10,105 nt of DNA from Acidobacteriota bacterium (GTDB lineage Bacteria; Acidobacteriota; Terriglobia; Terriglobales; Acidobacteriaceae): NCBI GenBank assembly GCA_021780095.1, contig JAJXZK010000433.1:1-10105 (forward strand), written 5' to 3'. How positions within the stretch are numbered: the stretch's first letter is position 1; every line of letters starts with the position of its first letter. Shown one piece after another: positions 1 to 6,715 of this stretch. Below the pieces are notes generated by a model. It ran no database searches, had not been told where the DNA came from, and saw only the letters and a program-made list of their open reading frames with translations. Both the position numbers and the translations under genes were made by a program.

Positions 1-17
1 CATCACGGCCCCTACCG

Positions 18-1718
18 ATGAGCCTCATTCTTATGGCCGCGTTGGTGGTTCATTTACCTCTGATGCTCATAAGATTGCCGCTGAACTCATACGATGCGAA
101 TTTCCATATCTTTTTCGCCTCGCACTACCTCCACCACTGGTTCAACCCCTGGAACACCAAGTGGTACGCGGGATTTTCTCAGACGACATACCCGCCGCTG
201 CCACAGCAGTGGGTGGCGATCATTTCTCATATTACGGGTTTGGATATGGCCTACATGGCGGTTCAGTTGGCTGCCATCTTGCTGCTTGTCGTAGGCATTT
301 ATCGCTTTTCGCTGCTGTGGGTCAGTCCTAGGGCCGCCTCCTTTGCAGCCCTGGCCACCGTTTTTCTGGGTTCGGAAAGTTTTTTGGTCTACTCTGCCGG
401 GCAATTGGCCACGACATCCGCTGCGCCGATTTACCTGAATGCGCTGCCCTACTTATTCGATTGGGTCCGGCGCGGCAGTTGGCGATCTTTCCTTAAAGCC
501 AGCGTACTGTTTACCGCAGCCGCAGCGGCCCACCATGCCACCCTCTTGTTCGGGTCATTTTTCTTTGCGATACCGGTGCTGGCGTTGGTGCTGCTCGACC
601 GTCAACGTGGGCCAAAGACTACCGCGCCGGCCTTTATCTTTCGCACAGTGACAATCGTGTTGCTTGTAGGCGCCGCGATCACCGTCATGCTGCTTCCGTT
701 CTGGATCGCATTGATCCATTACCCAGTCACGCAGGCTCCGATCCCGCATCCAAGCCGAGCGAACTATATCCTTAGCCCGATATTCGGCTTCAATTATTTC
801 CTGGCGCCGTATGGAGCCATGATCCTGGCGCTCCCCTTTATTGTACTTCGCGGTTCCGCGATTGTTCGTCTTCGTCCGTTGCTCTTTGGTTTTTGGGTTG
901 CCTTTTTGATCGGACTCGGCGGGACTACTCCCGTGGGACACCTGCTGCTGGGGCGCGCTTTTGAAGTTTTGACCATGGAGCGGTTCACTTATTGGGCGAC
1001 GTTGCTTGCGCTTCCCATCGTCGGCCTGCTGGTTTCAGAACTGATTGGCCGATTCCAGATGCGCGCCATCATTCCGCTATCCATCGCGGCTGCCATTACC
1101 TGTGGATTTGCGGTTGCATGGGTGACGATCCGACCCGCAGAAGGTGCAAGCATCAAGGTAGACTCAGTGGCGGATTGGCTCAATCGCGACCAGCACGACC
1201 AGTACCGATACGTCACGTTGGGGTTTGGCGATAAGATTTCCCGGCTTGCGGTCCTTACCGACGCCGGCAGCGTCGACGGGGAGTGGAACTCCGGTCGCAG
1301 GTTGCCGGAGTTGACCAGTAACGGGGCCGGATCTCTCAGTAGCTCAAAATACTTTGGGAAGGCCGGACTGGACGCGTTGCGGGCCATGCTGCGACACGCC
1401 GATACATACGGCCTGAAGTGGGTTATCGTTCGCGACCCATATTATGATCCGCTATTGAAGTTCGCTGGCTGGCGACCGGTAGATTACCTGGAAAACCACA
1501 CCATCACGATATGGGGAAAAGACGGTGTGCCGCCCGCAGTACCTTTGAACGCGCCGCAGATGCCGCCTCACTGGCAAGGCATCCTGTGGGGCACACTTCC
1601 ATTCGGCAGCAGCATTCTCGCTATCCTCGTTGTCCTGATTCCAGGGCGGAAATACGCGGAAGCTGATGCTGCCTTTGCTGGCCAGAGAGATCTCGAATCC
1701 GGGAGGCTCGTCTCGTGA
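18..1718 (+). CDS. Polytopic membrane protein, PTPS-related / GT-C-like (5' end possibly outside window)
   Basis: Probable inner-membrane glycosyltransferase-like protein of the PTPS-related (PF10131-like) group. Seen: TM1 at about residues 2-20, then a loop with NSYDANFH (Asp26, His30) and a YPPLPQQ motif (58-64). This is the D-x-x-x-H plus 'Y-PL' pattern of that group, and Asp26 sits where GT-C enzymes keep a catalytic Asp. About ten further hydrophobic segments follow to about residue 385. A soluble, probably periplasmic, domain (about 385-510) then precedes a last TM near 525-545. The frame stays open upstream to the window edge and the ATG at 18 has no convincing Shine-Dalgarno, so the true start may lie outside. 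It overlaps the next gene by four bases (GTGA). Sugar donor and acceptor cannot be told. The glycan role is inferred from family and neighbourhood; the membrane topology is clear. Confidence 0.85.
   Translation: MSLILMAALVVHLPLMLIRLPLNSYDANFHIFFASHYLHHWFNPWNTKWYAGFSQTTYPPLPQQWVAIISHITGLDMAYMAVQLAAILLLVVGIYRFSLLWVSPRAASFAALATVFLGSESFLVYSAGQLATTSAAPIYLNALPYLFDWVRRGSWRSFLKASVLFTAAAAAHHATLLFGSFFFAIPVLALVLLDRQRGPKTTAPAFIFRTVTIVLLVGAAITVMLLPFWIALIHYPVTQAPIPHPSRANYILSPIFGFNYFLAPYGAMILALPFIVLRGSAIVRLRPLLFGFWVAFLIGLGGTTPVGHLLLGRAFEVLTMERFTYWATLLALPIVGLLVSELIGRFQMRAIIPLSIAAAITCGFAVAWVTIRPAEGASIKVDSVADWLNRDQHDQYRYVTLGFGDKISRLAVLTDAGSVDGEWNSGRRLPELTSNGAGSLSSSKYFGKAGLDALRAMLRHADTYGLKWVIVRDPYYDPLLKFAGWRPVDYLENHTITIWGKDGVPPAVPLNAPQMPPHWQGILWGTLPFGSSILAILVVLIPGRKYAEADAAFAGQRDLESGRLVS
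1701..1706 (+). promoter_or_regulatory. Ribosome binding site for the GTG start at 1715
   Basis: GGGAGG lies eight bases before GTG 1715, inside the last codons of the upstream gene. It supports a GTG start that overlaps the upstream stop codon by four bases. Confidence 0.7.
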
Positions 1719-2842
1719 ATACAGGACGTGTACTCGCCGCCTCCATTGCCGTGTCGACCGCGATTTTTATCGCCATCGGAACCCTCCATCCTGGCAAAAG
1801 TGCGCTCGAATATTCCGGAGGAAAAAATCTGCTGCGGGCCTCTTCCACGCCGCAGGCCGCCGTGGAAAATCTCGGGGATGAAATACGTCTTCGATCCTGG
1901 AAGGCTGCATACTCCAGTCTCGCCAACAAGGCCGAGTTCACCCAGGCGGATTTTGTGCACGATTTGACGGGCTACTACCTTAGCCTGCGCACGTACGCAA
2001 CTCTCGAGAGTTTTCAAGTGCGACCGCTGCATGCCTCCAGCGATCAGGCGGAGGTGCGACTCAGGATGCAATGGTCTTCTGTTGTTGGACCCTTCACCAC
2101 AACCCGCGACCTGCATGTCGTCAGGAGCGGAGACCGCTGGAATGTTGATTGGCCACTTGTGAAGAAGACGGTTGTGCCGCCCCAGGTAATTCCCGAAACC
2201 TATCTCCGCTGGGATGTAATCTATCGCGGTGCGGGAGATGATTGGGGAGTGCAGGACGTGGAAGCGCCCCATGTGCGCATCGTCGATATGCACCCAGTAC
2301 AACGGGCGGAGGGCGTGGTCGTACTCGGCGAGCTATTGAATGAAGATGTTGTGCCTGCGTATGTTTCGGTTCGGGCCACCTTGTTGTCAAAGAGCGGCTC
2401 CACAATCGCGACTGAAGGCAGCTTCGACAGGATCTCTCACATCCTTTTGCCGAAACAAGTGACGCCATTCTTCATCAATTTTCCTGACGCGACACTGGCG
2501 GATGTCGGCAGTATCCGCATGGAACCTTCGTCGAGCCTGGTCAGCGCTTCCGCGGGCCCTGTCATAGCAATTGAAAATGAGAGATTAAATCCGGCGCCCG
2601 GAGCCACTGTTACGGGGCAGCTTGTCAATCAAGGTGGTCGGGTCGTGAATATCGCGCATATTTTGGAGACTCTCTACGACAAGACGGGCCAGGTTGTCTG
2701 GGTGGCCGATCAGTATACCGATCACGCTCTCCTGCCGCAGACGCCTATCCCATTCGCTATTCACATTCCCGAGGATCTCGCCAGGAAGATCAGCAGCGAA
2801 CGCACCATCACTGAGACCTACCGCGTTGGAGGTGTCAATTGA
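1715..2842 (+). CDS. Membrane-anchored protein: NTF2-like region plus two FxLYD-like repeats
   Basis: Unnamed exported protein of 375 residues. Seen: an N-terminal hydrophobic segment (about 6-23) that looks like a signal anchor with no clear cleavage site. Residues 45-150 resemble an NTF2/SnoaL-like fold, with a helix rich in aromatic and charged residues and the closing pattern V-R-S-G-D-R-W-N-V-D-W (136-146). Two similar beta-rich segments follow, about 198-270 and 296-370, each opening G-x-L-x-N (205-209, 301-305) and carrying a 'K-S/T-G' turn and a 'LLP-x-T-PF' strand. This is the FxLYD-type layout. The GTG start has GGGAGG eight bases upstream and overlaps the preceding gene by four bases; its own stop overlaps the next start (TTGA). 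The function is unknown. The likely place is the periplasm, working with the GT-C-like protein. Domain calls are by eye. Confidence 0.85.
   Translation: MNTGRVLAASIAVSTAIFIAIGTLHPGKSALEYSGGKNLLRASSTPQAAVENLGDEIRLRSWKAAYSSLANKAEFTQADFVHDLTGYYLSLRTYATLESFQVRPLHASSDQAEVRLRMQWSSVVGPFTTTRDLHVVRSGDRWNVDWPLVKKTVVPPQVIPETYLRWDVIYRGAGDDWGVQDVEAPHVRIVDMHPVQRAEGVVVLGELLNEDVVPAYVSVRATLLSKSGSTIATEGSFDRISHILLPKQVTPFFINFPDATLADVGSIRMEPSSSLVSASAGPVIAIENERLNPAPGATVTGQLVNQGGRVVNIAHILETLYDKTGQVVWVADQYTDHALLPQTPIPFAIHIPEDLARKISSERTITETYRVGGVN
2828..2834 (+). promoter_or_regulatory. Strong ribosome binding site deciding a TTG start
   Basis: GGAGGTG, a near-perfect anti-16S match, ends four bases before TTG 2839. 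This is the main reason for accepting the rare TTG start, which also begins a good signal peptide. Confidence 0.8.
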
Positions 2843-3708
2843 AGTTCAGGCTCGCATGCCTGATCAGTGGCATGCTGCTCGCCGCGCCACCCCTTGCCAG
2901 GGCGCAGGAGGTCCGGATGAGATTGCCCACGAGCGTCGAAGCGGGCAGCGCCTTTTCGATTCAAAGCACTGGTAGCGGCAAGGCTGCTTTGTATATTGTC
3001 GGACCCAACCAGGTCCTCAGGCGTCACGTGCAGCTGGGCGAGACAGCTTCCTTTCCGACGGGCTCCTTATACAACGCCGGCCATTACCTGGCCATTCTGG
3101 TGGCAGGCTCCTCGACGGACAACGGATGGTTCGATGTTGCGCCTGCCAGCAAGCCGGCGAACCTGAGTTTTCTGGCAAAGCCTTCGCGGCTATCGGTCGG
3201 CTTGCATAACGGCATCAGTGGAACCTTATATATTTTCGATGTCTATCACAACCTCATCACCAAGTCCACCCCGGTCTCCTTCAAGTTGTCGATCCCATCG
3301 GGCGCTGTGCAGCAGAGCACCGTTATTTCGAGTCAAGGCGAGGCCACGACTGAAATGGACTCGGGCACAAAAGAGGGTTTCGCCAAGTTTGAGGCCCAGG
3401 TCGATGGTGTTTCCAGCACACGCGTCGTAGAACAGGTTCCCGGCAACCCATGCGGCTTGAAGATGAGTGCTCAGCCCGCTGGCAATCGGATCCATTTACA
3501 AACCAATCCAGTACGAGATTGCAGCGGAAACGCCGTGCCCGACGGCACCATCGTCACTTTCACCGAGAGCTACAACGGCACACAATCCACGGCTGACGTG
3601 CCTGTGAAACAAGGAATCGCGCAGGTGGAACTGCCGGCCCACCCCGGGGCAACCATTACGGTCGCCAGCGGAGTGGTCCTGGGAAATGAAATTCATTGGC
3701 AAAAGTGA
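2839..3708 (+). CDS. Secreted Ig-like (Big_1/invasin-like) protein
   Basis: Exported protein of 289 residues, function unknown. Seen: a classic signal peptide (MKFR, hydrophobic core, then PPLARA|QE with cleavage after about residue 22). The rest is beta-rich with no TM. Segment 118-195 (S-V-G-L-H-N-G-I-S-G-T, FDVYHNLITKSTPVSF, a GEAT turn) and segment 203-289 (DCSGNAVPDGTIVTF) both resemble bacterial Ig-like domains, whose hallmark is a 'D-x-x-G-N-x-V-x-x-x-x-V-x-F' strand pair. Cys205 and Cys228 could form a disulfide. The TTG start overlaps the upstream stop by four bases and has an excellent GGAGGTG site. Its stop overlaps the next gene. Ig-like folds are common in surface or adhesive proteins; a structural or binding role beside the membrane protein is inference. 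Confidence 0.87.
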   Translation: MKFRLACLISGMLLAAPPLARAQEVRMRLPTSVEAGSAFSIQSTGSGKAALYIVGPNQVLRRHVQLGETASFPTGSLYNAGHYLAILVAGSSTDNGWFDVAPASKPANLSFLAKPSRLSVGLHNGISGTLYIFDVYHNLITKSTPVSFKLSIPSGAVQQSTVISSQGEATTEMDSGTKEGFAKFEAQVDGVSSTRVVEQVPGNPCGLKMSAQPAGNRIHLQTNPVRDCSGNAVPDGTIVTFTESYNGTQSTADVPVKQGIAQVELPAHPGATITVASGVVLGNEIHWQK

Positions 3709-4208
3709 TGACGATAAAAACCACGCTGGCTCTACTCTCGATCGCGGCCATGCCAGGCGCCCTTTTCGCAGCCCAGCCGGTGGTCCACGTGACGCCGCCG
3801 AATCTGCATGGACCGCGGCAGCTACAGGACCAGACCGCAACCGCGGTGGTTCGCGATTATCTCGAATCCTGGCAAAGCCTGGAAGCTGCACTGCGGCAGA
3901 ATCGACCTGACCTGCTTGATCGGGACTTCGTGGGGACCGCCAAAGATAAATTGACGGACACCATCCACCAGCAGGCCGCACTGGGCCTCCAAACCCGCTA
4001 TCAGGATCGAGTCCATAACATTCAAATTGTTTTCTATTCTCCCGATGGACTTTCTGTTCAATTGGTGGATAATGTCGGATATGATCAAAGAGTCGTCGAC
4101 CATCAAAAAGTTCTGACGACCCAGCACGCTCACGCCCGCTATACCGTCGTAATGACCCCCGCCGAAACGCGGTGGAGAGTGCGGATCTTTCAGTCTGGAT
4201 CGGAATGA
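3708..4208 (+). CDS. Small secreted NTF2-like protein
   Basis: Exported protein of 166 residues, last gene of the four-gene operon. Seen: a signal peptide (MTIK, hydrophobic core, likely cleavage near LFAAQP, about residue 22). Residues 42-163 look like a single NTF2-like domain: a long N-terminal helix (TAVVRDYLESWQSLEAAL), a second helical part, then strands ending R-W-R-V-R-I-F-Q. That is the same architecture as the NTF2-like part of the protein two genes upstream. The ATG at 3708 shares one base with the upstream TGA (TGATG). A GTG at 3705 (4-base overlap, like the other junctions) and a TTG at 3696 are alternatives. No good Shine-Dalgarno is seen, so coupled re-initiation is likely. There is no catalytic signature; a binding or assembly role is inference. 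Confidence 0.8.
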   Translation: MTIKTTLALLSIAAMPGALFAAQPVVHVTPPNLHGPRQLQDQTATAVVRDYLESWQSLEAALRQNRPDLLDRDFVGTAKDKLTDTIHQQAALGLQTRYQDRVHNIQIVFYSPDGLSVQLVDNVGYDQRVVDHQKVLTTQHAHARYTVVMTPAETRWRVRIFQSGSE

Positions 4209-4401
4209 AACGCTGTTTTTGTACTTGAGACGATGATGCCCTTCCCCCGGGGCTACAAAGTGGGTCACGGACCCGTCGCACAGAAAAAATACATTGATAA
4301 AACGAATCGGCGATTGTTGGCATCCTATTTGGCAACGTGAATACCGAATGAATTCCCCATTCTGACGGCAAAACCAGTTTGGCTGGTTCTTTCAGGAAAA
4401 A

Positions 4402-4431
4402 TTGGCGAATGTAGCAAGCCCGTTCTAGAGT
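4402..4431 (+). promoter_or_regulatory. Candidate sigma-70-type promoter
   Basis: TTGGCG (4402-4407) and TAGAGT (4426-4431) match the -35 and -10 consensus at four of six positions each, with an 18-base spacer. The predicted start would fall just before the palindrome at 4448-4462. This is weak evidence from consensus reading only. Confidence 0.3.
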
Positions 4432-4447
4432 CCGGCCAATGCAGGAT

Positions 4448-4462
4448 GCGCTAAATTAGCGC
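4448..4462. promoter_or_regulatory. Perfect 15-bp palindrome, operator candidate
   Basis: GCGCTAA-A-TTAGCGC has perfect seven-base arms around a single central A. It lies about 50 bases before the GT2 start and just downstream of the candidate promoter, a position suited to a repressor operator. As RNA, the one-base loop would cost base pairs, so a DNA-binding site for a dimeric regulator is the better reading. No matching second copy was noticed in the window. Confidence 0.4.
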
Positions 4463-4503
4463 CGGAGAGACGAGCAGGTATTTTTATTTTCGAGAGAAGG
4501 GTT

Positions 4504-4509
4504 GGGGGG
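4504..4509 (+). promoter_or_regulatory. Ribosome binding site deciding the ATG start at 4514
   Basis: GGGGGG lies four bases before ATG 4514, with AGAAGG at 4495-4500 as a more distant alternative. It favours ATG 4514 over the in-frame TTG at 4502, which would put the G-run inside the coding region. Confidence 0.6.
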
Positions 4510-4513
4510 CAGC

Positions 4514-5530
4514 ATGATTTCTGTAGTCATACCGATCTATAACGAACAAGAATTAGTTTGTCAGTTGCATGAGGCTGTGGCGGCCTCGATGTGCCAGGTT
4601 GGAGAAGACTGGGAAGTTGTGTACGTCAACGATGGTTCCAAGGATGCGTCCTTGGAACTGCTCCGGGAGCTGCAGAGCGTCGATCGCCACGTGGTCGTGG
4701 TCGACCTTTCACGCAACTGGGGACACATGGGCGCCATCTCAGCCGGCCTCCGGACCGCGCGCGGGCAAGCAGTCATCTTGATGGATGGAGACATGCAAGA
4801 CCCCCCAGAAGTTCTCCCTCAGCTTGTCGATGCGTGGCGCCGCGGTGCCCAGGTTGTGGTCGCTGTCAGAAGGAGCCGCCAGGAACGGCGCAAGATTCTC
4901 GCCGCGCTATTCCCACTTTTTTATCGCGTATTGGCTGCGCTCTCGGACTATCCCATTCCGCTCAACGCCGGTATCTTTGGCTTGATGGATCGTCAGGCTG
5001 TCGACTCCATTAATGCGCTGAGTGAAGGCAATCGATACCTGCCCGGCTTGCGCGCTTGGGTTGGTTACAAAAATGCTGTCGTTTACTACGATCGCAATGA
5101 CCGCTTAGCCGGCGACGGCAAACTCTCGTTCGTGAGCCGCATCAAGTACGCGATGGATGCGATCACCAGTTTCAGCTACAAGCCGCTTCGGCTGTGTTTC
5201 GCACTATCCAGTCTTTCCGCGTTTATCGTTGCCATTCTTGCGCTTGGAGCTCTGCTTGCGAAGAGCCCGATCGACACTGTGGGGCTCTCTGTGACAGCCG
5301 CAATCTTCATGGTTGGGGGCATGTTGCTGCTGTGCCTCGGCGTACTTGGCGAGTATTTGGGACGCGTGTACGACGAGGTGCGAGGACGGCCTCTCTCCCT
5401 CATCAATAAGGTCTACCAGTCACCCGCAATGATGGATTCTCAAGGCCGTATTGAGTATCAGAATGGCGATGTCTCGATCGACTACTCGGACACGGAGCCA
5501 GTCATTGCATTCAAAATGCGAGCTGGATGA
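4514..5530 (+). CDS. Polyprenyl-phosphate glycosyltransferase, GT2 family (GtrB/DPM1-like)
   Basis: Transfers a sugar from a nucleotide donor to a polyprenyl phosphate at the cytoplasmic face of the inner membrane; the sugar is unknown. Seen in the 338 residues: the GT-A opening V-V-I-P-I-Y-N-E (4-11), V-V-Y-V-N-D-G-S-x-D (35-44), S-R-N-W-G-H (66-71, usually RNFGHQ), the metal-binding D-G-D-M-Q-D-P-P (91-98), R-R-S-R (119-122), RYLPGLRAWVG (174-184), and an amphipathic stretch ending ITSFSYKPLRL (217-227). Two C-terminal TMs (about 227-249 and 258-283) and GEYLGRVYDEVRGRP (279-293) follow, all typical of the GtrB/ArnC/DPM group. Start chosen at ATG 4514 because the family begins with this strand. 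Odd: NAGIFGLM (151-158) replaces the D-T-G-D-F-R-L-M seen in many relatives. A 40-residue tail follows the last TM motif. It appears monocistronic and ends at the terminator at 5625. Confidence 0.95.
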   Translation: MISVVIPIYNEQELVCQLHEAVAASMCQVGEDWEVVYVNDGSKDASLELLRELQSVDRHVVVVDLSRNWGHMGAISAGLRTARGQAVILMDGDMQDPPEVLPQLVDAWRRGAQVVVAVRRSRQERRKILAALFPLFYRVLAALSDYPIPLNAGIFGLMDRQAVDSINALSEGNRYLPGLRAWVGYKNAVVYYDRNDRLAGDGKLSFVSRIKYAMDAITSFSYKPLRLCFALSSLSAFIVAILALGALLAKSPIDTVGLSVTAAIFMVGGMLLLCLGVLGEYLGRVYDEVRGRPLSLINKVYQSPAMMDSQGRIEYQNGDVSIDYSDTEPVIAFKMRAG

Positions 5531-5563
5531 CACGACCGGGAATTTGCGGCGTGCGGCGCTTCG

Positions 5564-5734
5564 ATGAACTTCAACCGGCGGGTGTTGTGGATTGACGATC
5601 CTGAAGAAAAAGAAAGCCAATGGAAAATGGTCGCCAGCATTATGCGGGCGACCATTTCTTTTGACAATGCGTCGATTGAAATCTATTTCAGCCGCTATAC
5701 CTATGCGCTAATGTTTCTCAGCCGTACTCGGTGA
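5564..5734 (+). CDS. Doubtful small ORF, 56 residues
   Basis: ATG 5564 opens 56 codons starting MNFNRRVLWIDDPEEKESQW and ending at TGA 5734. It is in the same frame as the GT2 gene, 11 codons after its stop. The start V-L-W-I-D-D recalls the first strand and acidic pair of a response-regulator receiver domain, but the rest does not continue convincingly. Against it: no Shine-Dalgarno, a strong terminator stem-loop (5625-5657) inside the ORF, and a 27-base overlap with the convergent gene. It may be chance or a receiver-domain remnant. Confidence 0.18.
   Translation: MNFNRRVLWIDDPEEKESQWKMVASIMRATISFDNASIEIYFSRYTYALMFLSRTR
5625..5657. terminator. Bidirectional intrinsic terminator between convergent genes
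   Basis: An 11-bp perfect stem (AAATGGTCGCC 5625-5635 with GGCGACCATTT 5647-5657) carries an 11-base loop whose GCA/TGC can extend the hairpin. CTTTTG follows on the + strand. On the - strand the stem is followed by TCC and then a T-rich stretch (complement of 5603-5615). It sits between the GT2 stop (5530) and the stop of the minus-strand lipoprotein (5708), so it can end both transcripts. Confidence 0.8.
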
Positions 5735-6715
5735 TTTAACCTTTTGGTCCGCGGCGGGCGGTGACTGCGATCCGTTTCCGCATGTTGGAATGCCCGGTTC
5801 AATCGCCGAACCCTCTTCGTAATCGTTCCAGGTTTCCAGCATCAGAAAGGGGATCGGTTGATCGGCAGGAAAGTATTTCCGCCAGAGGGTGGAGGTGTCT
5901 TGGTACGTCTGGCCGCAGCGCGCAGACATGTGCCGATTCAGGCTCCATGAGGCTTTACCATCGTTGAACTGGGACCATGCGCCCCCGACAATAATTTTGT
6001 CCGCAAATTTCGAGCCCATAGTTTCATAGAAATTCGCGAGATATTGCTCACCCCAATGGCTGCCATCCGCCGCCCAACCCTGTGGTCCCGGATTGATCCA
6101 GGCATAGAACCCGTCAAATGCGTCCGCATCCTTGCCGGGTGGATTGAGCCCAATCAGCAGCGGCGCAGGTTTCCATTTATTGATGACCGCTCGCACCTTG
6201 TCCCAATTGGTGTGCCGCCCCTTGGGCCAGATAAAGATTACCGGACGACCTTGATATGTCAGGTAGGCCCCATGTCCCGGTGATTTGGGAGAAAGATAGG
6301 TGTCGTGGAACATAGTGAAATCCGCGATCGCCTCGTCGGTCGCACCATCTTCCTGGTCGCTCTCGTCATACATCATTGCAACGTGGAAGTGTTCTTTCGC
6401 GGCCGCCGTCTGCATCAACGAATAACTTTGATCGATAAAAGGTTCCCGGTCTCCATACCAATCCACCACAAAGGCTGAAATCCCCATAGCTTTCGCCTGA
6501 TGGATCTGACGGCGAATCACCGCCGGATCGTGCGAGGAGTAGCCAGGGTTGATGTGCTTGGAGAATCCGAACCAGGCTTCGTACAGGGCCAGAATTTCGG
6601 GCGATGTGCCCGTCGCCTTGTACTTCAGCTGCACCGGTTGGGGAGTCCCACGCCTGGAGCATCCGCCGGCAAGAAAAAGAAGCAAGAAGAATGCAGTGCC
6701 TAAACGACTTAACAT
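5708..6715 (-). CDS. Lipoprotein, glycoside hydrolase GH99/GH71-like
   Basis: Probable membrane-anchored glycan hydrolase. Seen in 335 residues: a lipoprotein signal (MLSRLGTAFFLLLFLAGGC, lipobox Cys19), then a (beta/alpha)8-like domain. ALYEAWFG (43-50), GYSSHDPAVIRRQIHQAKAMG (58-78) and ISAFVVDWYG (79-88) match the N-terminal pattern of GH99 endomannosidase-type proteins. AMMYDESD (113-120) and LLIGLNPPG (186-194) are later strands. The end, ETWNDYEEGSAIEPG (294-308), is the acidic C-terminal motif: GH99 has N-E-W-H-E-G-T with two catalytic Glu, and GH71 has W-N-D-Y-G-E-S. Here Asp298 and Glu301 would take the two positions. An in-frame TAG just upstream fixes ATG 6715 as the first start; no Shine-Dalgarno is seen. 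It stands alone, against its neighbours, inside a glycan locus. Trimming or releasing the local polysaccharide is inference; the substrate is unknown. Confidence 0.87.
   Translation of the reverse strand: MLSRLGTAFFLLLFLAGGCSRRGTPQPVQLKYKATGTSPEILALYEAWFGFSKHINPGYSSHDPAVIRRQIHQAKAMGISAFVVDWYGDREPFIDQSYSLMQTAAAKEHFHVAMMYDESDQEDGATDEAIADFTMFHDTYLSPKSPGHGAYLTYQGRPVIFIWPKGRHTNWDKVRAVINKWKPAPLLIGLNPPGKDADAFDGFYAWINPGPQGWAADGSHWGEQYLANFYETMGSKFADKIIVGGAWSQFNDGKASWSLNRHMSARCGQTYQDTSTLWRKYFPADQPIPFLMLETWNDYEEGSAIEPGIPTCGNGSQSPPAADQKVKSPSTAEKH

Larger units (their letters stand above)
4209..4513 (+). promoter_or_regulatory. Non-coding region with regulatory elements upstream of the GT2 gene
   Basis: About 305 bases without a convincing gene on either strand. 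It contains two weak hairpins: GGGTC-ACG-GACCC at 4262-4274 and AACCAG-TTTGG-CTGGTT at 4372-4388, the latter followed by CTTTC and a possible weak terminator of the upstream operon. A candidate promoter (4402-4431) and a perfect palindrome (4448-4462) follow and are listed separately. The base composition is visibly more AT-rich than the flanking genes. Confidence 0.55.

Noticed and set aside
1568..2302. Antisense ORF of 244 codons on the - strand
   Set aside because: Opposite the NTF2/FxLYD-like gene and the end of the GT-C-like gene; composition is typical of a shadow frame and there is no start context.
4262..4274. Hairpin GGGTC-ACG-GACCC as terminator of the first operon
   Set aside because: The stem is only five base pairs and is not followed by a T-run on either strand.
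3496..4371. Long antisense ORF, 291 codons, on the - strand
   Set aside because: It lies opposite two genes with good signal peptides and coupled starts, and its translation is rich in Arg, Ser and Pro with no family motif. It is a shadow of the + strand genes.
4402..4416. Possible sigma-54 promoter (TTGGC ... GCA)
   Set aside because: The distance between the GG and GC elements is 10 bases rather than the fixed 12 needed for a -24/-12 promoter.
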